Below, piece after piece: positions 12,086 to 19,750 of a stretch of DNA of 19,986 nucleotides; position 1 is the stretch's first letter, and each line of letters starts with the position of its first letter. This stretch comes from UBA7672 sp035548775 (lineage in GTDB: Bacteria > Pseudomonadota > Alphaproteobacteria > Caulobacterales > Hyphomonadaceae). Where the stretch lies: positions 1 through 19,986 of the forward strand of contig DASZSI010000337.1 in the NCBI GenBank assembly GCA_035548775.1, read 5' to 3'. Both the position numbers and the translations under genes were made by a program. Under the pieces are notes generated by a model. It ran no database searches. It had not been told where the DNA came from and worked only from the letters and a program-made list of their open reading frames with translations.

Positions 12086-14707
12086 ATGGACTTTGAGCAC
12101 TACACCGAGCGCGCACGCGCCGCGGTCCAGAGCGCCCAGACTAGCGCGCTTGCCGCCGGCCACCCGCAGCTTCTGCCCGAACATCTTCTCAAGGCGCTGT
12201 TCAGCGACCGCGACCGGCTTGCGCTGAACCTTATCCGCGCCGCCGGCGGGGATCCCGATCTCGCCCAATCCAACGTCGACAAGCTTCTCGCCAGCCTGCC
12301 CCGGTCGACCGGCGGGTCGCAGCCCGGCCTCGGCCAGGAGCTGGCGCAGCTGTTCCAGCTGGCTGAGGAAGACGCCAAGAAAGCCGGCGACGACTATGTC
12401 ACGGTCGAGCGCCTGTTGCTGTCCGCCACCAAGGGCAAGGGCAAGGCTGCCGATGCGCTGAAGGCAGCCGGCGCCACCACGAATGCGCTGGTGAAAGCCA
12501 TCGCCGAGCTCCGCAAGGGCCGCACCGCCGACACGGCGACTTCGGAAGAGAAGTACGAAGCGCTGAAGAAATACTCCCGCGACCTCACCGAGCAGGCGCG
12601 CGAGGGCAAGCTCGATCCTGTCATCGGGCGTGACGAAGAGATCCGCCGCTGTGTGCAGGTTCTTTCCCGCCGCACCAAGAACAACCCCGTCCTCATCGGC
12701 GAACCTGGCGTCGGCAAGACCGCAATCGCCGAAGGCCTCGCCCTGCGCATCGTCAACGGCGACGTGCCGGAGAGCCTGAAAGAGAAGAAACTGCTCGCGC
12801 TCGACATGGGCGCGCTGATCGCCGGCGCGAAGTTCCGCGGTGAGTTCGAGGAGCGCCTGAAATCCGTCCTCAACGAGGTGACGGAATCCAAAGGCGAGAT
12901 CATCCTCTTCATCGACGAGATGCACACGCTGGTCGGCGCCGGCAAGGCGGAAGGCGCGATGGACGCGTCCAACCTTCTCAAGCCCGCCCTGGCGCGCGGC
13001 GAGCTGCATTGCGTGGGCGCGACGACGCTCGATGAATACCGGAAAAACGTGGAGAAAGACGCGGCGTTGGCCCGCCGCTTCCAGCCGGTTTTCGTGGGCG
13101 AACCCTCGGTCGAGGACACGATCTCGATCCTGCGGGGCCTCAAGGAGAAATACGAAGTTCACCACGGTATCCGGATTTCGGACGCCGCCATCGTCGCCGC
13201 CGCGACGCTGTCGAACCGCTACATCACCGACCGCTTTCTTCCCGATAAAGCCATCGACCTGATGGACGAAGCGGCTTCGCGCCTGCGCATGGCGGTGGAA
13301 TCCAAGCCTGAAGAGCTCGACGAGATCGACCGCCGGCTGATGCAGATCCGCATCGAGGCAGAAGCGCTGAAGCGCGAGAAGGACGATGCGAGCCAGGATC
13401 GCCTGAAGCGCCGCGAGACCGAGATCAAGGAACTCGAGGCGAAGTCGAAGGAGCTCACCGATGCGTGGAAGGCGGAGAAGAACCGCCTTGCCGGCGCGAC
13501 CAATGCGAAGGAACGACTTGATCGCGCCCGCGCTGAACTCGCCGACGCCGAACGCCGCTCCGACTGGGCGCGCGCAGGCGAGATCAAGTATGGCGATATC
13601 CCCGCGCTGGAAAAACTGATCGCGGAATCCGAAGGCAAGCCGGGCGAAAAAGGCGCGAAGGCGCCGCTGGTCAAGGAAGAGGTCGACGCTGACGCGGTTG
13701 CCGCCGTCGTCTCGCGCTGGACCGGCATTCCGGTCGACAAGATGATGGAAGGCGAGCGCGAGAAACTGCTCCACATGGAGGACTCGCTGCGCGGCCGCGT
13801 CGTCGGCCAGGACGAGGCGCTGGAGATCGTTTCGAACGCGGTGCGCCGCGCGCGCGCCGGCCTGCAGGACCCGAACCGGCCGATCGGCTCGTTTATCTGT
13901 GTGGGCCCCACCGGCGTCGGCAAGACCGAGCTTACGAAAGCGCTCGCCGAGTTTCTCTTCGATGATGAACATGCCGTCCTCCGGCTCGACATGTCCGAGT
14001 ACATGGAGAAGCACGCGGTGAGCCGCATGATCGGCGCGCCTCCGGGCTATGTCGGCTATGAAGAAGGCGGCGCGCTTACCGAAGCGGTGCGCCGGCGCCC
14101 GTACCAGGTGATCCTGTTCGACGAGATCGAGAAGGCGCACCCGGACGTGTTCAACACGCTGCTGCAGGTGCTGGACGACGGACGCCTGACCGATGGCCAG
14201 GGCCGCACCGTGAACTTCAACAACACCGTCATCATCATGACATCCAACCTCGGCGCGCACGCGCTGGCGGAGGACAAGTCGGAAGGCGAAATCTCGGGCC
14301 ATGCCCGCGATGCGGTGATGGAGGCGATCCGCGCGCACTTCCGCCCGGAATTCCTCAACCGTGTCGATGAGATCGTGTTCTTCAAACGGCTCGGCCGCGC
14401 GGAGATCGACCGCATTGTCGGCGTGCAGCTCAAGCGTCTCGAGAAAATCCTCTCCGAGCGCCGCATCACGCTGTCGCTCAACGACAAGGCGATGCACTGG
14501 CTGGCCGAGCGCGGCTATGACCCCGTCTACGGCGCACGGCCGCTGAAGCGCGCGATGCAGAAGGAAGTGCAAGACCCACTGGCCCGCATGATCCTCGAGG
14601 GCCGCATCAAGGATGGCGATGCGGTCAAGGTGACTGTCGAAGGCTCAACCCTCGCCCTCAACGGCGTGCCGACCAACATGATCGGCAAGCCGAAGGGGAT
14701 GAACTAA
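12086..14707 (+). CDS. clpB: ATP-dependent chaperone ClpB (Hsp100 disaggregase)
   Basis: This is an 873-residue cytoplasmic hexameric disaggregase that works with DnaK to rescue aggregated proteins. The N-terminal Clp_N repeats span about 1-145. The first AAA+ domain has Walker A GEPGVGKT (205-212) and Walker B IILFIDE (272-278), with the pore-loop region AKFRGEFEERLK nearby. A long coiled-coil middle domain (about 405-525, rich in Glu, Lys, Arg) distinguishes ClpB from ClpA. The second AAA+ domain has GPTGVGKT (607-614), the pore loop GYVGYEEGG and Walker B VILFDE (675-680). The D2-small domain ends in YGARPLKRAMQKEVQDPLA. Full length for the family (E. coli ClpB is 857). ATG 12086 follows AAGGG. 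The neighbouring sigma gene is divergent. Confidence 0.98.
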   Translation: MDFEHYTERARAAVQSAQTSALAAGHPQLLPEHLLKALFSDRDRLALNLIRAAGGDPDLAQSNVDKLLASLPRSTGGSQPGLGQELAQLFQLAEEDAKKAGDDYVTVERLLLSATKGKGKAADALKAAGATTNALVKAIAELRKGRTADTATSEEKYEALKKYSRDLTEQAREGKLDPVIGRDEEIRRCVQVLSRRTKNNPVLIGEPGVGKTAIAEGLALRIVNGDVPESLKEKKLLALDMGALIAGAKFRGEFEERLKSVLNEVTESKGEIILFIDEMHTLVGAGKAEGAMDASNLLKPALARGELHCVGATTLDEYRKNVEKDAALARRFQPVFVGEPSVEDTISILRGLKEKYEVHHGIRISDAAIVAAATLSNRYITDRFLPDKAIDLMDEAASRLRMAVESKPEELDEIDRRLMQIRIEAEALKREKDDASQDRLKRRETEIKELEAKSKELTDAWKAEKNRLAGATNAKERLDRARAELADAERRSDWARAGEIKYGDIPALEKLIAESEGKPGEKGAKAPLVKEEVDADAVAAVVSRWTGIPVDKMMEGEREKLLHMEDSLRGRVVGQDEALEIVSNAVRRARAGLQDPNRPIGSFICVGPTGVGKTELTKALAEFLFDDEHAVLRLDMSEYMEKHAVSRMIGAPPGYVGYEEGGALTEAVRRRPYQVILFDEIEKAHPDVFNTLLQVLDDGRLTDGQGRTVNFNNTVIIMTSNLGAHALAEDKSEGEISGHARDAVMEAIRAHFRPEFLNRVDEIVFFKRLGRAEIDRIVGVQLKRLEKILSERRITLSLNDKAMHWLAERGYDPVYGARPLKRAMQKEVQDPLARMILEGRIKDGDAVKVTVEGSTLALNGVPTNMIGKPKGMN

Positions 14708-14714
14708 CGCGGCG

Positions 14715-14754
14715 GCGCGACTGTTTGCCCGGATAAGCCGGCGAGCAGTCGCGC
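14715..14754. terminator. bidirectional hairpin between clpB and the convergent operon
   Basis: GCGCGACTG (14715-14723) pairs perfectly with CAGTCGCGC (14746-14754). Inside, GCC/GGC adds a second stem after a 3x3 mismatch. It fills the whole 47-bp gap between the clpB stop and the stop of the leftward operon. There is no long T-tract, but its position and symmetry suit a shared terminator or 3'-end stabiliser. Confidence 0.6.
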
Positions 14755-15015
14755 TCACTTGCGCTGAAACACGAGGATCACGTCGCCCATGAGCTTGGGC
14801 ACGCCAGCTTTGGGATGGCTGTCCTTGTAGACGCCGTTTTCCACCGTCGCACCCTCGTTGATGATCATCAGATCCGGATCTCCGATATCATCGGAGATCA
14901 AGGTGAATCCGCTGTCTTCGTATGCTTTCGAGCAGTCCCTGATCACGGCCTTGCGCGTCGCCGGGTCTGCATTGGAAATGATTTCGACAATCAGCAGTCC
15001 GCCTTTCACAGCCAT
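14755..15015 (-). CDS. small soluble protein, unknown function (third gene of lipoprotein operon)
   Basis: This is an 86-residue protein without a signal peptide or membrane helix. It opens MAVKGGLLIVEIISNADPATRKAVIRDC, suggesting a beta strand then a helix, and ends in a strand (GDVILVFQRK). The compact alpha/beta pattern is all I can infer; no family is recognised. ATG 15015 begins 2 bp after the stop of the upstream lipoprotein gene (TGAAGATG) and has GGGGA upstream, so translation is likely coupled. A more upstream TTG (15033) overlaps that gene and is less likely. If it is cytoplasmic, its partnership with two lipoproteins is unexplained. Confidence 0.7.
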   Translation of the reverse strand: MAVKGGLLIVEIISNADPATRKAVIRDCSKAYEDSGFTLISDDIGDPDLMIINEGATVENGVYKDSHPKAGVPKLMGDVILVFQRK

Positions 15016-15017
15016 CT

Positions 15018-15932
15018 TCAGGTCCCCTTGCAAGTGTCTTGAAGTTTTGTCCGGAACGCGGCGATGTCCGCTGCCTGCAGGGATTTGGCTGCTGCAAGCG
15101 CGTCCGATTTGTTCGATTGCGGCCGCAGTGTTTCAACCGCGGGCCGGGTCTCAGCAGCCGCGCTGACCGCCTTCAAGAAGTTGTTCCGGTCCGTATCCGG
15201 GTCGCCGCAATCCTTCCACTCGGCGGTGAGCGCAGCGATCTCGTCATCTTTGGCCTTCTTGCTGGGCGCGAGCTCCTTTGCAGCCGCAGCTTCCGCTTCT
15301 GCTTTTGCCTTGTCCGCCTCTGCTTGCGCGGTGGCTGCCTTGGCCGCGGCGGTCGCCGCTGCAGGATCTTCCGCCTTGAGTGCAGCCGTCAGCCCGGGAT
15401 TCGCACCCAAGCGCTGCGCGGCGATTCCGGTGGCGAAGAACTGCGCCAGGCTTCCGTTGGCTGCGTTAAATCCAAGTCCACCGCGTCCGCCAAAGCTTGC
15501 GAACACCGAGTAGGTGTCGACCTCTGCGTTGGCGCCGCCATGCTCCTTGTCGACGCCCGATGCATAGGAGACGTATTTGCCTCCGGGCAACGTAAAGTTC
15601 GCGCAGGTCGTAGCTGCCGTCGCCGCCTCAACGTTCTTGGAGACAAGGTCCTTGGTGCAATCGTCGAGGCGCTGAACAATCTTGTCCAGATCGGCCTCTG
15701 TCTTTCCAACAACGGAGCCATTTGGCTTCAGCGGCATCCACACGCCTTCGTTGCGTTTGTAGCCCAGCGTGAATTCCGGGAGAGCGCCGTTCTGCACGGG
15801 CGCCGAAACATCCAGTGCGACCTTTGTCGTCGTGCCGAATATCAGTACGTCGTTGTGCGGCTGGCCCAATACGCCGCACGCTCCTGTCGTCAAAGCCAGC
15901 GCGCCCGCGCAGGCCATCAACCCGTAACGCAT
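15018..15932 (-). CDS. putative lipoprotein with FGTTT-ALDVS N-terminal motif, unknown function
   Basis: This is a 304-residue exported protein with a probable lipobox (TTGAC, Cys19). After the signal, DVLIFGTTTKVALDVSAP and TLGYKRNEGVWMPL (about 28-68), then DTYSVFASFGGRGGLGFNAANGSLAQFFATGIAA (139-172), look like a conserved beta-rich unit. I have the impression of similar motifs in other uncharacterised proteobacterial proteins but cannot name a family. Residues about 183-235 are a low-complexity Ala/Glu/Lys helix, probably coiled coil. Cysteines at 92, 110, 242 and 301 may form disulfides. AAGGGGGACAT precedes the ATG. Its first 16 bases overlap the end of the upstream lipoprotein gene, and its stop is 2 bp from the next start, indicating a coupled operon. 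Confidence 0.75.
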   Translation of the reverse strand: MRYGLMACAGALALTTGACGVLGQPHNDVLIFGTTTKVALDVSAPVQNGALPEFTLGYKRNEGVWMPLKPNGSVVGKTEADLDKIVQRLDDCTKDLVSKNVEAATAATTCANFTLPGGKYVSYASGVDKEHGGANAEVDTYSVFASFGGRGGLGFNAANGSLAQFFATGIAAQRLGANPGLTAALKAEDPAAATAAAKAATAQAEADKAKAEAEAAAAKELAPSKKAKDDEIAALTAEWKDCGDPDTDRNNFLKAVSAAAETRPAVETLRPQSNKSDALAAAKSLQAADIAAFRTKLQDTCKGT

Positions 15933-16252
15933 ATGTCCCCCTTCGATGTGTCCAATGTGGATTTCACCAGGGCGAGCGAGCGTTGCAGCTGGTCCTGGTT
16001 TTCAATGAGAAAAACAACACGGCATTCGCGATCGACGGCGATCGTGGTGGAGCTGGCGTAGCCAACGCCCGCGCCCTGTGGCGTTAGCCAACCGCCAAAT
16101 CTTTCGACAATGGTCGCCTGAGGCTTGTCAGGAGGCGCGCTGCGGTGGACCGCAACCAGCCCGATCTCGACGCCGCGGTCAGACCCCGGCTCGCCGGGGA
16201 CCGAGACGCAGCCGCTCAAAACGAGCGCAGCGATGACGAGCAACCGATACAT
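15917..16252 (-). CDS. small putative lipoprotein, unknown function (first gene of the operon)
   Basis: This is a 111-residue protein with a clear lipoprotein signal (MYRLLVIAALVLSGC, Cys15). The mature part contains ERFGGWLTPQGAGVGYASSTTIAVDRECRVVFLIENQDQLQRSLALVKS, suggesting a short beta-sandwich-like core followed by a helix. I do not recognise the family. ATG 16252 is chosen over the frame's more upstream start (16333) because the signal peptide begins here. It overlaps the next gene by 16 bp, so the two products are likely made in fixed ratio and act together at the envelope. Confidence 0.7.
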   Translation of the reverse strand: MYRLLVIAALVLSGCVSVPGEPGSDRGVEIGLVAVHRSAPPDKPQATIVERFGGWLTPQGAGVGYASSTTIAVDRECRVVFLIENQDQLQRSLALVKSTLDTSKGDICVTG

Positions 16253-16370
16253 GTCCCAACCCAATCCACGCGCAGTAGCGCATGCGACGAGCACATAGTC
16301 ACTGGCGATCTCGCGGGAGGCGAGCTTCGCCATCAGGGTTGAACAATTTTCCGGGGCTAACGTCGCGGCC

Positions 16371-17012
16371 CTAGCGGTTCGCCGTTTCCTTGAACTCCAA
16401 CGGCAGCGAGACGCCGGGCCAATCGGTAGGACGTCCGGCTTTTTCGGCGGGCGTGTACTCCATCCTGGCGATAATGTTCGCGATCAGCGGATCGAGCGCC
16501 GGCGGCTTGCAGTTGGTTGCGATGTCCTTTGGCTTCCCATCCACCCCGACCGTGAAGACCACGTCGCAGCGGTCGAGAGCGCCAGGAGTCCTGTTGAGGG
16601 CCTCGCCAAGATCGATTTCGGAGTAGCTGTGGATCAGCACCGGCGGCTTCTCTCCGCGCGGGTCGGCCGGCGGCAGGTTTCCGAACCGGAAGGCCGCTTG
16701 CAGGATATCGGAATCCATCACCTTGCCGGCGAAAACCTCGGGCTCCCAGGTCGCGCCCTCGATCGTTTTCACGACGTAGGGGGCCATCTCGGGCTCGGTG
16801 CACTGGGGAACGATGTGCTTGGCCTTTCCGTCTACGCCGACGACGTAATAGACGGTGCATGAGCCGCCAGTCTTGATCGACTTGAGGCCTTCCCGGATCG
16901 GCGCCTGGTCAAACGCGCCGATCTGCCTGGGCGGATGGTCGGCAGGCCGCTGCGCGAAAGCGGGCGAGCAGAGCCCGGCCGCCATCGCCACGCCGACAAG
17001 CCGTTTCAGCAC
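16371..17012 (-). CDS. exported protein with two TonB_C-like repeats (paralog B)
   Basis: This is a 213-residue periplasmic protein with a signal peptide (LKRLVGVAMAAGLCSPAFA). Two repeats follow, each resembling the TonB C-terminal fold. Repeat 1 has C52…C71 (CTVYYVVGVDGKAKHIVPQC). Repeat 2 has C149…C168 (CDVVFTVGVDGKPKDIATNC). The VDGK turn, a D/E-P/L helix, and an EYTPAEKAGRP element fit the TonB_C pattern. It has no transmembrane anchor or proline-rich spacer, so it is not a functional TonB. The start is GTG 17012 with GGGGGG upstream. It is 18 bp downstream of its paralog and clearly arose by tandem duplication. Role unknown, possibly envelope protein-protein interaction. Confidence 0.75.
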   Translation of the reverse strand: MLKRLVGVAMAAGLCSPAFAQRPADHPPRQIGAFDQAPIREGLKSIKTGGSCTVYYVVGVDGKAKHIVPQCTEPEMAPYVVKTIEGATWEPEVFAGKVMDSDILQAAFRFGNLPPADPRGEKPPVLIHSYSEIDLGEALNRTPGALDRCDVVFTVGVDGKPKDIATNCKPPALDPLIANIIARMEYTPAEKAGRPTDWPGVSLPLEFKETANR

Positions 17013-17030
17013 GTCGCCCCCCGCACTCGC

Positions 17031-17693
17031 TCAATTCTGCTTGATGCTGGACGCGAGGTTCATCGGCTGCGTCATGTTCGGCCAGTCGACAGGTTTGCCG
17101 TCCTTCTGGCCGGGCGTGTACTCCATCTTGCGGATGGCGTCCGTGATCAGCGGGTCGAGCTTCTGCGGCTTGCAGTTGGCGACGATGTCCTTGGTCTTGC
17201 CGTCCGCGCCCACGGTGAAGGTTGGATCGCACCGTTCGACCTTCGCGCCATCCAGTGCAACCCGGCCGATCGCGCGCTCGACTTCATTCGCGTCCAGGCC
17301 TTTCACGACCACCGGCGCCTTCTCGCCGCGCGGATCGGGGGCGCCCGCGGCGGGTTGCGAGCCGAACTTGAAGATCTGGCGCTGGGGCCGGGAGTCGAAC
17401 ACCTGGCCGTCGAAGACCTCCGGATCCCACTCGGCGGTTTCGACCGTCTTGGTCACGTAGGGCGCCATGTCGGGCACGGTGCAGTCTGCCTTGATGTCCT
17501 TGGCCCTGCCCTTGTCGGAGATGACGTACGTCATCGTGCACTGGCCGCCCTGCTTCAGCGCAGCCAGTCCCTGCTGGATTGAGGACTGGTCGAACGGCTT
17601 GGTGAGCTTGGCCGGATGGTCGCCCGGCTTCTGGGCCATCGCCGGAGACGCGAACCCTGCCGCCAGAGCGGCCGCACAAATCCACTTAAGCAT
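17031..17693 (-). CDS. exported protein with two TonB_C-like repeats (paralog A)
   Basis: This is a 220-residue periplasmic protein with a signal peptide (MLKWICAAALAAGFASPAMA). Its architecture matches the downstream neighbour: repeat 1 C52…C71 (CTMTYVISDKGRAKDIKADC) and repeat 2 C155…C174 (CDPTFTVGADGKTKDIVANC), joined by a linker with DPRGEKAPVVV that the paralog shares (DPRGEKPPVLI). Repeat 2 ends MEYTPGQKDGKPVDWPNMTQPM, close to the TonB_C terminal strand pattern. ATG 17693 has GGAGG in good position; the frame extends further upstream (to 17870) without signal-like sequence. It is the first gene of a two-gene operon. Confidence 0.75.
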   Translation of the reverse strand: MLKWICAAALAAGFASPAMAQKPGDHPAKLTKPFDQSSIQQGLAALKQGGQCTMTYVISDKGRAKDIKADCTVPDMAPYVTKTVETAEWDPEVFDGQVFDSRPQRQIFKFGSQPAAGAPDPRGEKAPVVVKGLDANEVERAIGRVALDGAKVERCDPTFTVGADGKTKDIVANCKPQKLDPLITDAIRKMEYTPGQKDGKPVDWPNMTQPMNLASSIKQN

Positions 17694-17989
17694 GTCATCC
17701 TCCGGCGGCGCCTGATCCGTCCCGACGATGGGACGCCCGCGCCTTGTCATGTTTGCTACACGGCCAAGCCCTTCAATCGAAGGGGAAAAGGCGCCAGCCG
17801 CTGAATTGACGCTGTATACAAGGCATAACCTGCCCTCACACACGCGTGATGAGGCGCGCGTAGTGCGCAAACGTCACACCAAGGCAGTTCTTCACCTTCT
17901 CTTGTGCGTATGCGAACGTGAAAGACTCGCGGGTTTAGCTTCGCGTGTTAGCGTTCGGCGAGTAGCTCCAAGTATAGGCGCAAGACGGA
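17694..17989. other. divergent intergenic region between TonB_C-like operon and 3HCDH gene
   Basis: This 296-bp region must hold two outward promoters. TATAGG at 17973-17978 could be a -10 for the rightward gene with a very short leader, but no good -35 is spaced to it. I see no convincing leftward promoter, gene or RNA. Confidence 0.35.
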
Positions 17990-18868
17990 ATGACCGGCAT
18001 TCGCACTATCGGCGTGATCGGCGCAGGCCAGATGGGTAACGGCATTGCGCATGTCTGCGCGCTTGCCGGTTTCGACGTGCTTCTCAACGACGTTTCGCCT
18101 GAAAGACTGGAAGCAGGCATCAAGACAATTCAGCGCAACATGGAACGCCAGGTCCATCGCGGCATGATTACTGGCGAAGCGCGCGATGCTGGCTTGAGGC
18201 GCGTGAAGACGGCCGGAAGCCTGTCGGAATTCGCCAACGTCGAGTTCGCGATCGAGGCGGCGACCGAAAAGGAAGAAGTCAAACGCAGGATCTTCGACGA
18301 TCTGTGCCCCAAGCTTCCGAAAGACGCGATGCTGGCGACCAACACGTCGTCGATCTCGATCACGCGGCTGGGAACCTCGACCGACAGGCCGGAACGTTTC
18401 ATCGGCCTCCATTTCATGAACCCCGTGCCGCTGATGCAGCTGGTCGAGGTGATCCGCGGGCTCGCGACCGACCAGCCGACCTATGACGCGGCGGTCCACA
18501 TCGTCGAGCGGCTGGGCAAGCATGTCACCAACGCCGAGGACTTCCCGGCCTTCATCGTGAACCGCGTGCTGATGCCGATGATCAACGAGGCGGTCTACAC
18601 GCTGTACGAAGGCGTCGGCACGGTCGAGGCGATCGACACGTCGATGAAACTCGGCGCCAATCATCCGATGGGACCGCTGGAGCTGGCGGACTTCATCGGC
18701 CTCGATACCTGCCTGTCGATCATGCAGGTGCTGCACGATGGCCTGGCCGACACCAAATACCGTCCCTGCCCGCTGCTCGTGAAATACGTCGAGGCCGGAT
18801 GGGTCGGCAAAAAGGTCGGCCGCGGCTTCTACGATTATCGCGGCGAGAAGCCCGTACCGACGCGCTGA
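17990..18868 (+). CDS. 3-hydroxyacyl-CoA (3-hydroxybutyryl-CoA) dehydrogenase
   Basis: This is a 292-residue cytoplasmic NAD-dependent enzyme that interconverts 3-hydroxyacyl-CoA and 3-ketoacyl-CoA in short-chain fatty-acid or polyhydroxybutyrate metabolism. The N-terminal Rossmann motif is GVIGAGQMGNGIA (about 8-20), and AIEAATEKEEVK contains the conserved Glu. NTSSISIT and the catalytic His in GLHFMNPVPLMQLVEV follow. The C-terminal 3HCDH domain has GFIVNR-like AFIVNRVLMPMINEA, NHPMGPLELADFIGLD and VGRGFYDY. Length is standard for the stand-alone Hbd/PaaH type. The ribosome binding site is weak (GACGGA). A short-chain dehydrogenase follows 54 bp downstream; they may be co-transcribed, but their functions are not obviously linked. 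Confidence 0.95.
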   Translation: MTGIRTIGVIGAGQMGNGIAHVCALAGFDVLLNDVSPERLEAGIKTIQRNMERQVHRGMITGEARDAGLRRVKTAGSLSEFANVEFAIEAATEKEEVKRRIFDDLCPKLPKDAMLATNTSSISITRLGTSTDRPERFIGLHFMNPVPLMQLVEVIRGLATDQPTYDAAVHIVERLGKHVTNAEDFPAFIVNRVLMPMINEAVYTLYEGVGTVEAIDTSMKLGANHPMGPLELADFIGLDTCLSIMQVLHDGLADTKYRPCPLLVKYVEAGWVGKKVGRGFYDYRGEKPVPTR

Positions 18869-18922
18869 TCCGGCGCGAATAGACACACCAATCCCGGCTG
18901 ACCGCCGGGCCTGAGGCGAGAT

Positions 18923-19612
18923 ATGGCCGTCATCCTGGTCACTGGCGCGAACCGCGGCATCGGGCTTGCCCTGGTGAAGGCCTATGCCGGCCGGCGCGAC
19001 AAGGTCTTCGCCGCCGTTCGCCATACGTCAGATCGCACCGAACTCGACGCCTTTGCCGAAACCCAGCCGAAATGGGTCGAGGTGATCGAGATGGATGTGG
19101 CCGATCCGGCTCAAGTCGGCCGCGTGCGTCGCGCGCTGGAGGCCGAACCGATCGACGTTCTGATCAACAATGCCGGTATCGGCGGACCGGACCGGCAATC
19201 GGCCACCGACATGGACTACGAAGGACTCGCCGAAACACTGGCGGTCAACTCCATCGCCCCGCTGCGCATCGCCAACGCCTTCCTGCCCAATGTGAAGGCC
19301 GCGAAGGGCAAGATCGTGACGCTGTCCTCGCAGATGGGCTCGATGCAGAGCGCGTCGTCCGACTCGCTGGCCTATCGCGTGTCCAAGGCGGCCGTGAACC
19401 GCCTGATGCGCGGCCTCGCCACCGAATTGAGGCCGCAAGGCATCCCGGTGCTGACCGTCCATCCCGGCTGGGTGAAGACCGAAATGGGCGGCGAAGGCGC
19501 GCAGCTGAAGCCGGAAGAAAGCGCAGCGGGATTGCTCAAGCTGATCGACAAGCTCGACCTCGCCTCGACCGGACGCTTCCTGGCCTGGAACGGCAAGGAA
19601 CTCGCCTGGTAA
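18923..19612 (+). CDS. SDR family oxidoreductase (C-factor-like)
   Basis: This is a 229-residue NAD(P)-dependent short-chain dehydrogenase. The cofactor motif TGANRGIG is at residues 7-14. DVLINNAGIG holds the NNAG motif, the catalytic Ser lies in TLSSQMGS, and YRVSK is the YxxxK motif. The closest type I recognise is the CsgA/C-factor-like 'classical' SDR with the HPGWVKTEMGG segment. Substrate unknown. GAGGCGAG lies just before ATG 18923. It ends 138 bp before the next gene, which has its own ribosome binding site. Confidence 0.93.
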   Translation: MAVILVTGANRGIGLALVKAYAGRRDKVFAAVRHTSDRTELDAFAETQPKWVEVIEMDVADPAQVGRVRRALEAEPIDVLINNAGIGGPDRQSATDMDYEGLAETLAVNSIAPLRIANAFLPNVKAAKGKIVTLSSQMGSMQSASSDSLAYRVSKAAVNRLMRGLATELRPQGIPVLTVHPGWVKTEMGGEGAQLKPEESAAGLLKLIDKLDLASTGRFLAWNGKELAW

Positions 19613-19750
19613 CTGGGCCCGGCGCCGCCAGGCCTCACGCCCTCGCGATTTTCACGGAGCGCCGGCTCGCGTCACGGCAACTTGCAAAGCCGTCGATCTG
19701 TGATCCATTCACCTCCGAGCGGCCGAACACAGGACCGCCGGGAGATGAAC

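Noticed and set aside
12080..14572. 830-codon open frame on the minus strand antisense to clpB
   Set aside because: It mirrors the codon periodicity of clpB in GC-rich DNA, and its composition (Arg, His, Val, Leu-rich) is shadow-like. clpB is unambiguous on the other strand.
15039..16061. 340-codon open frame antisense to the lipoprotein gene
   Set aside because: It is Arg/Cys-rich shadow sequence, while the opposite strand has a signal peptide, ribosome binding site and operon structure.
17948..19024. 358-codon open frame antisense to the 3-hydroxyacyl-CoA dehydrogenase
   Set aside because: It is a shadow of a canonical enzyme gene, with no recognisable motif or ribosome binding site.
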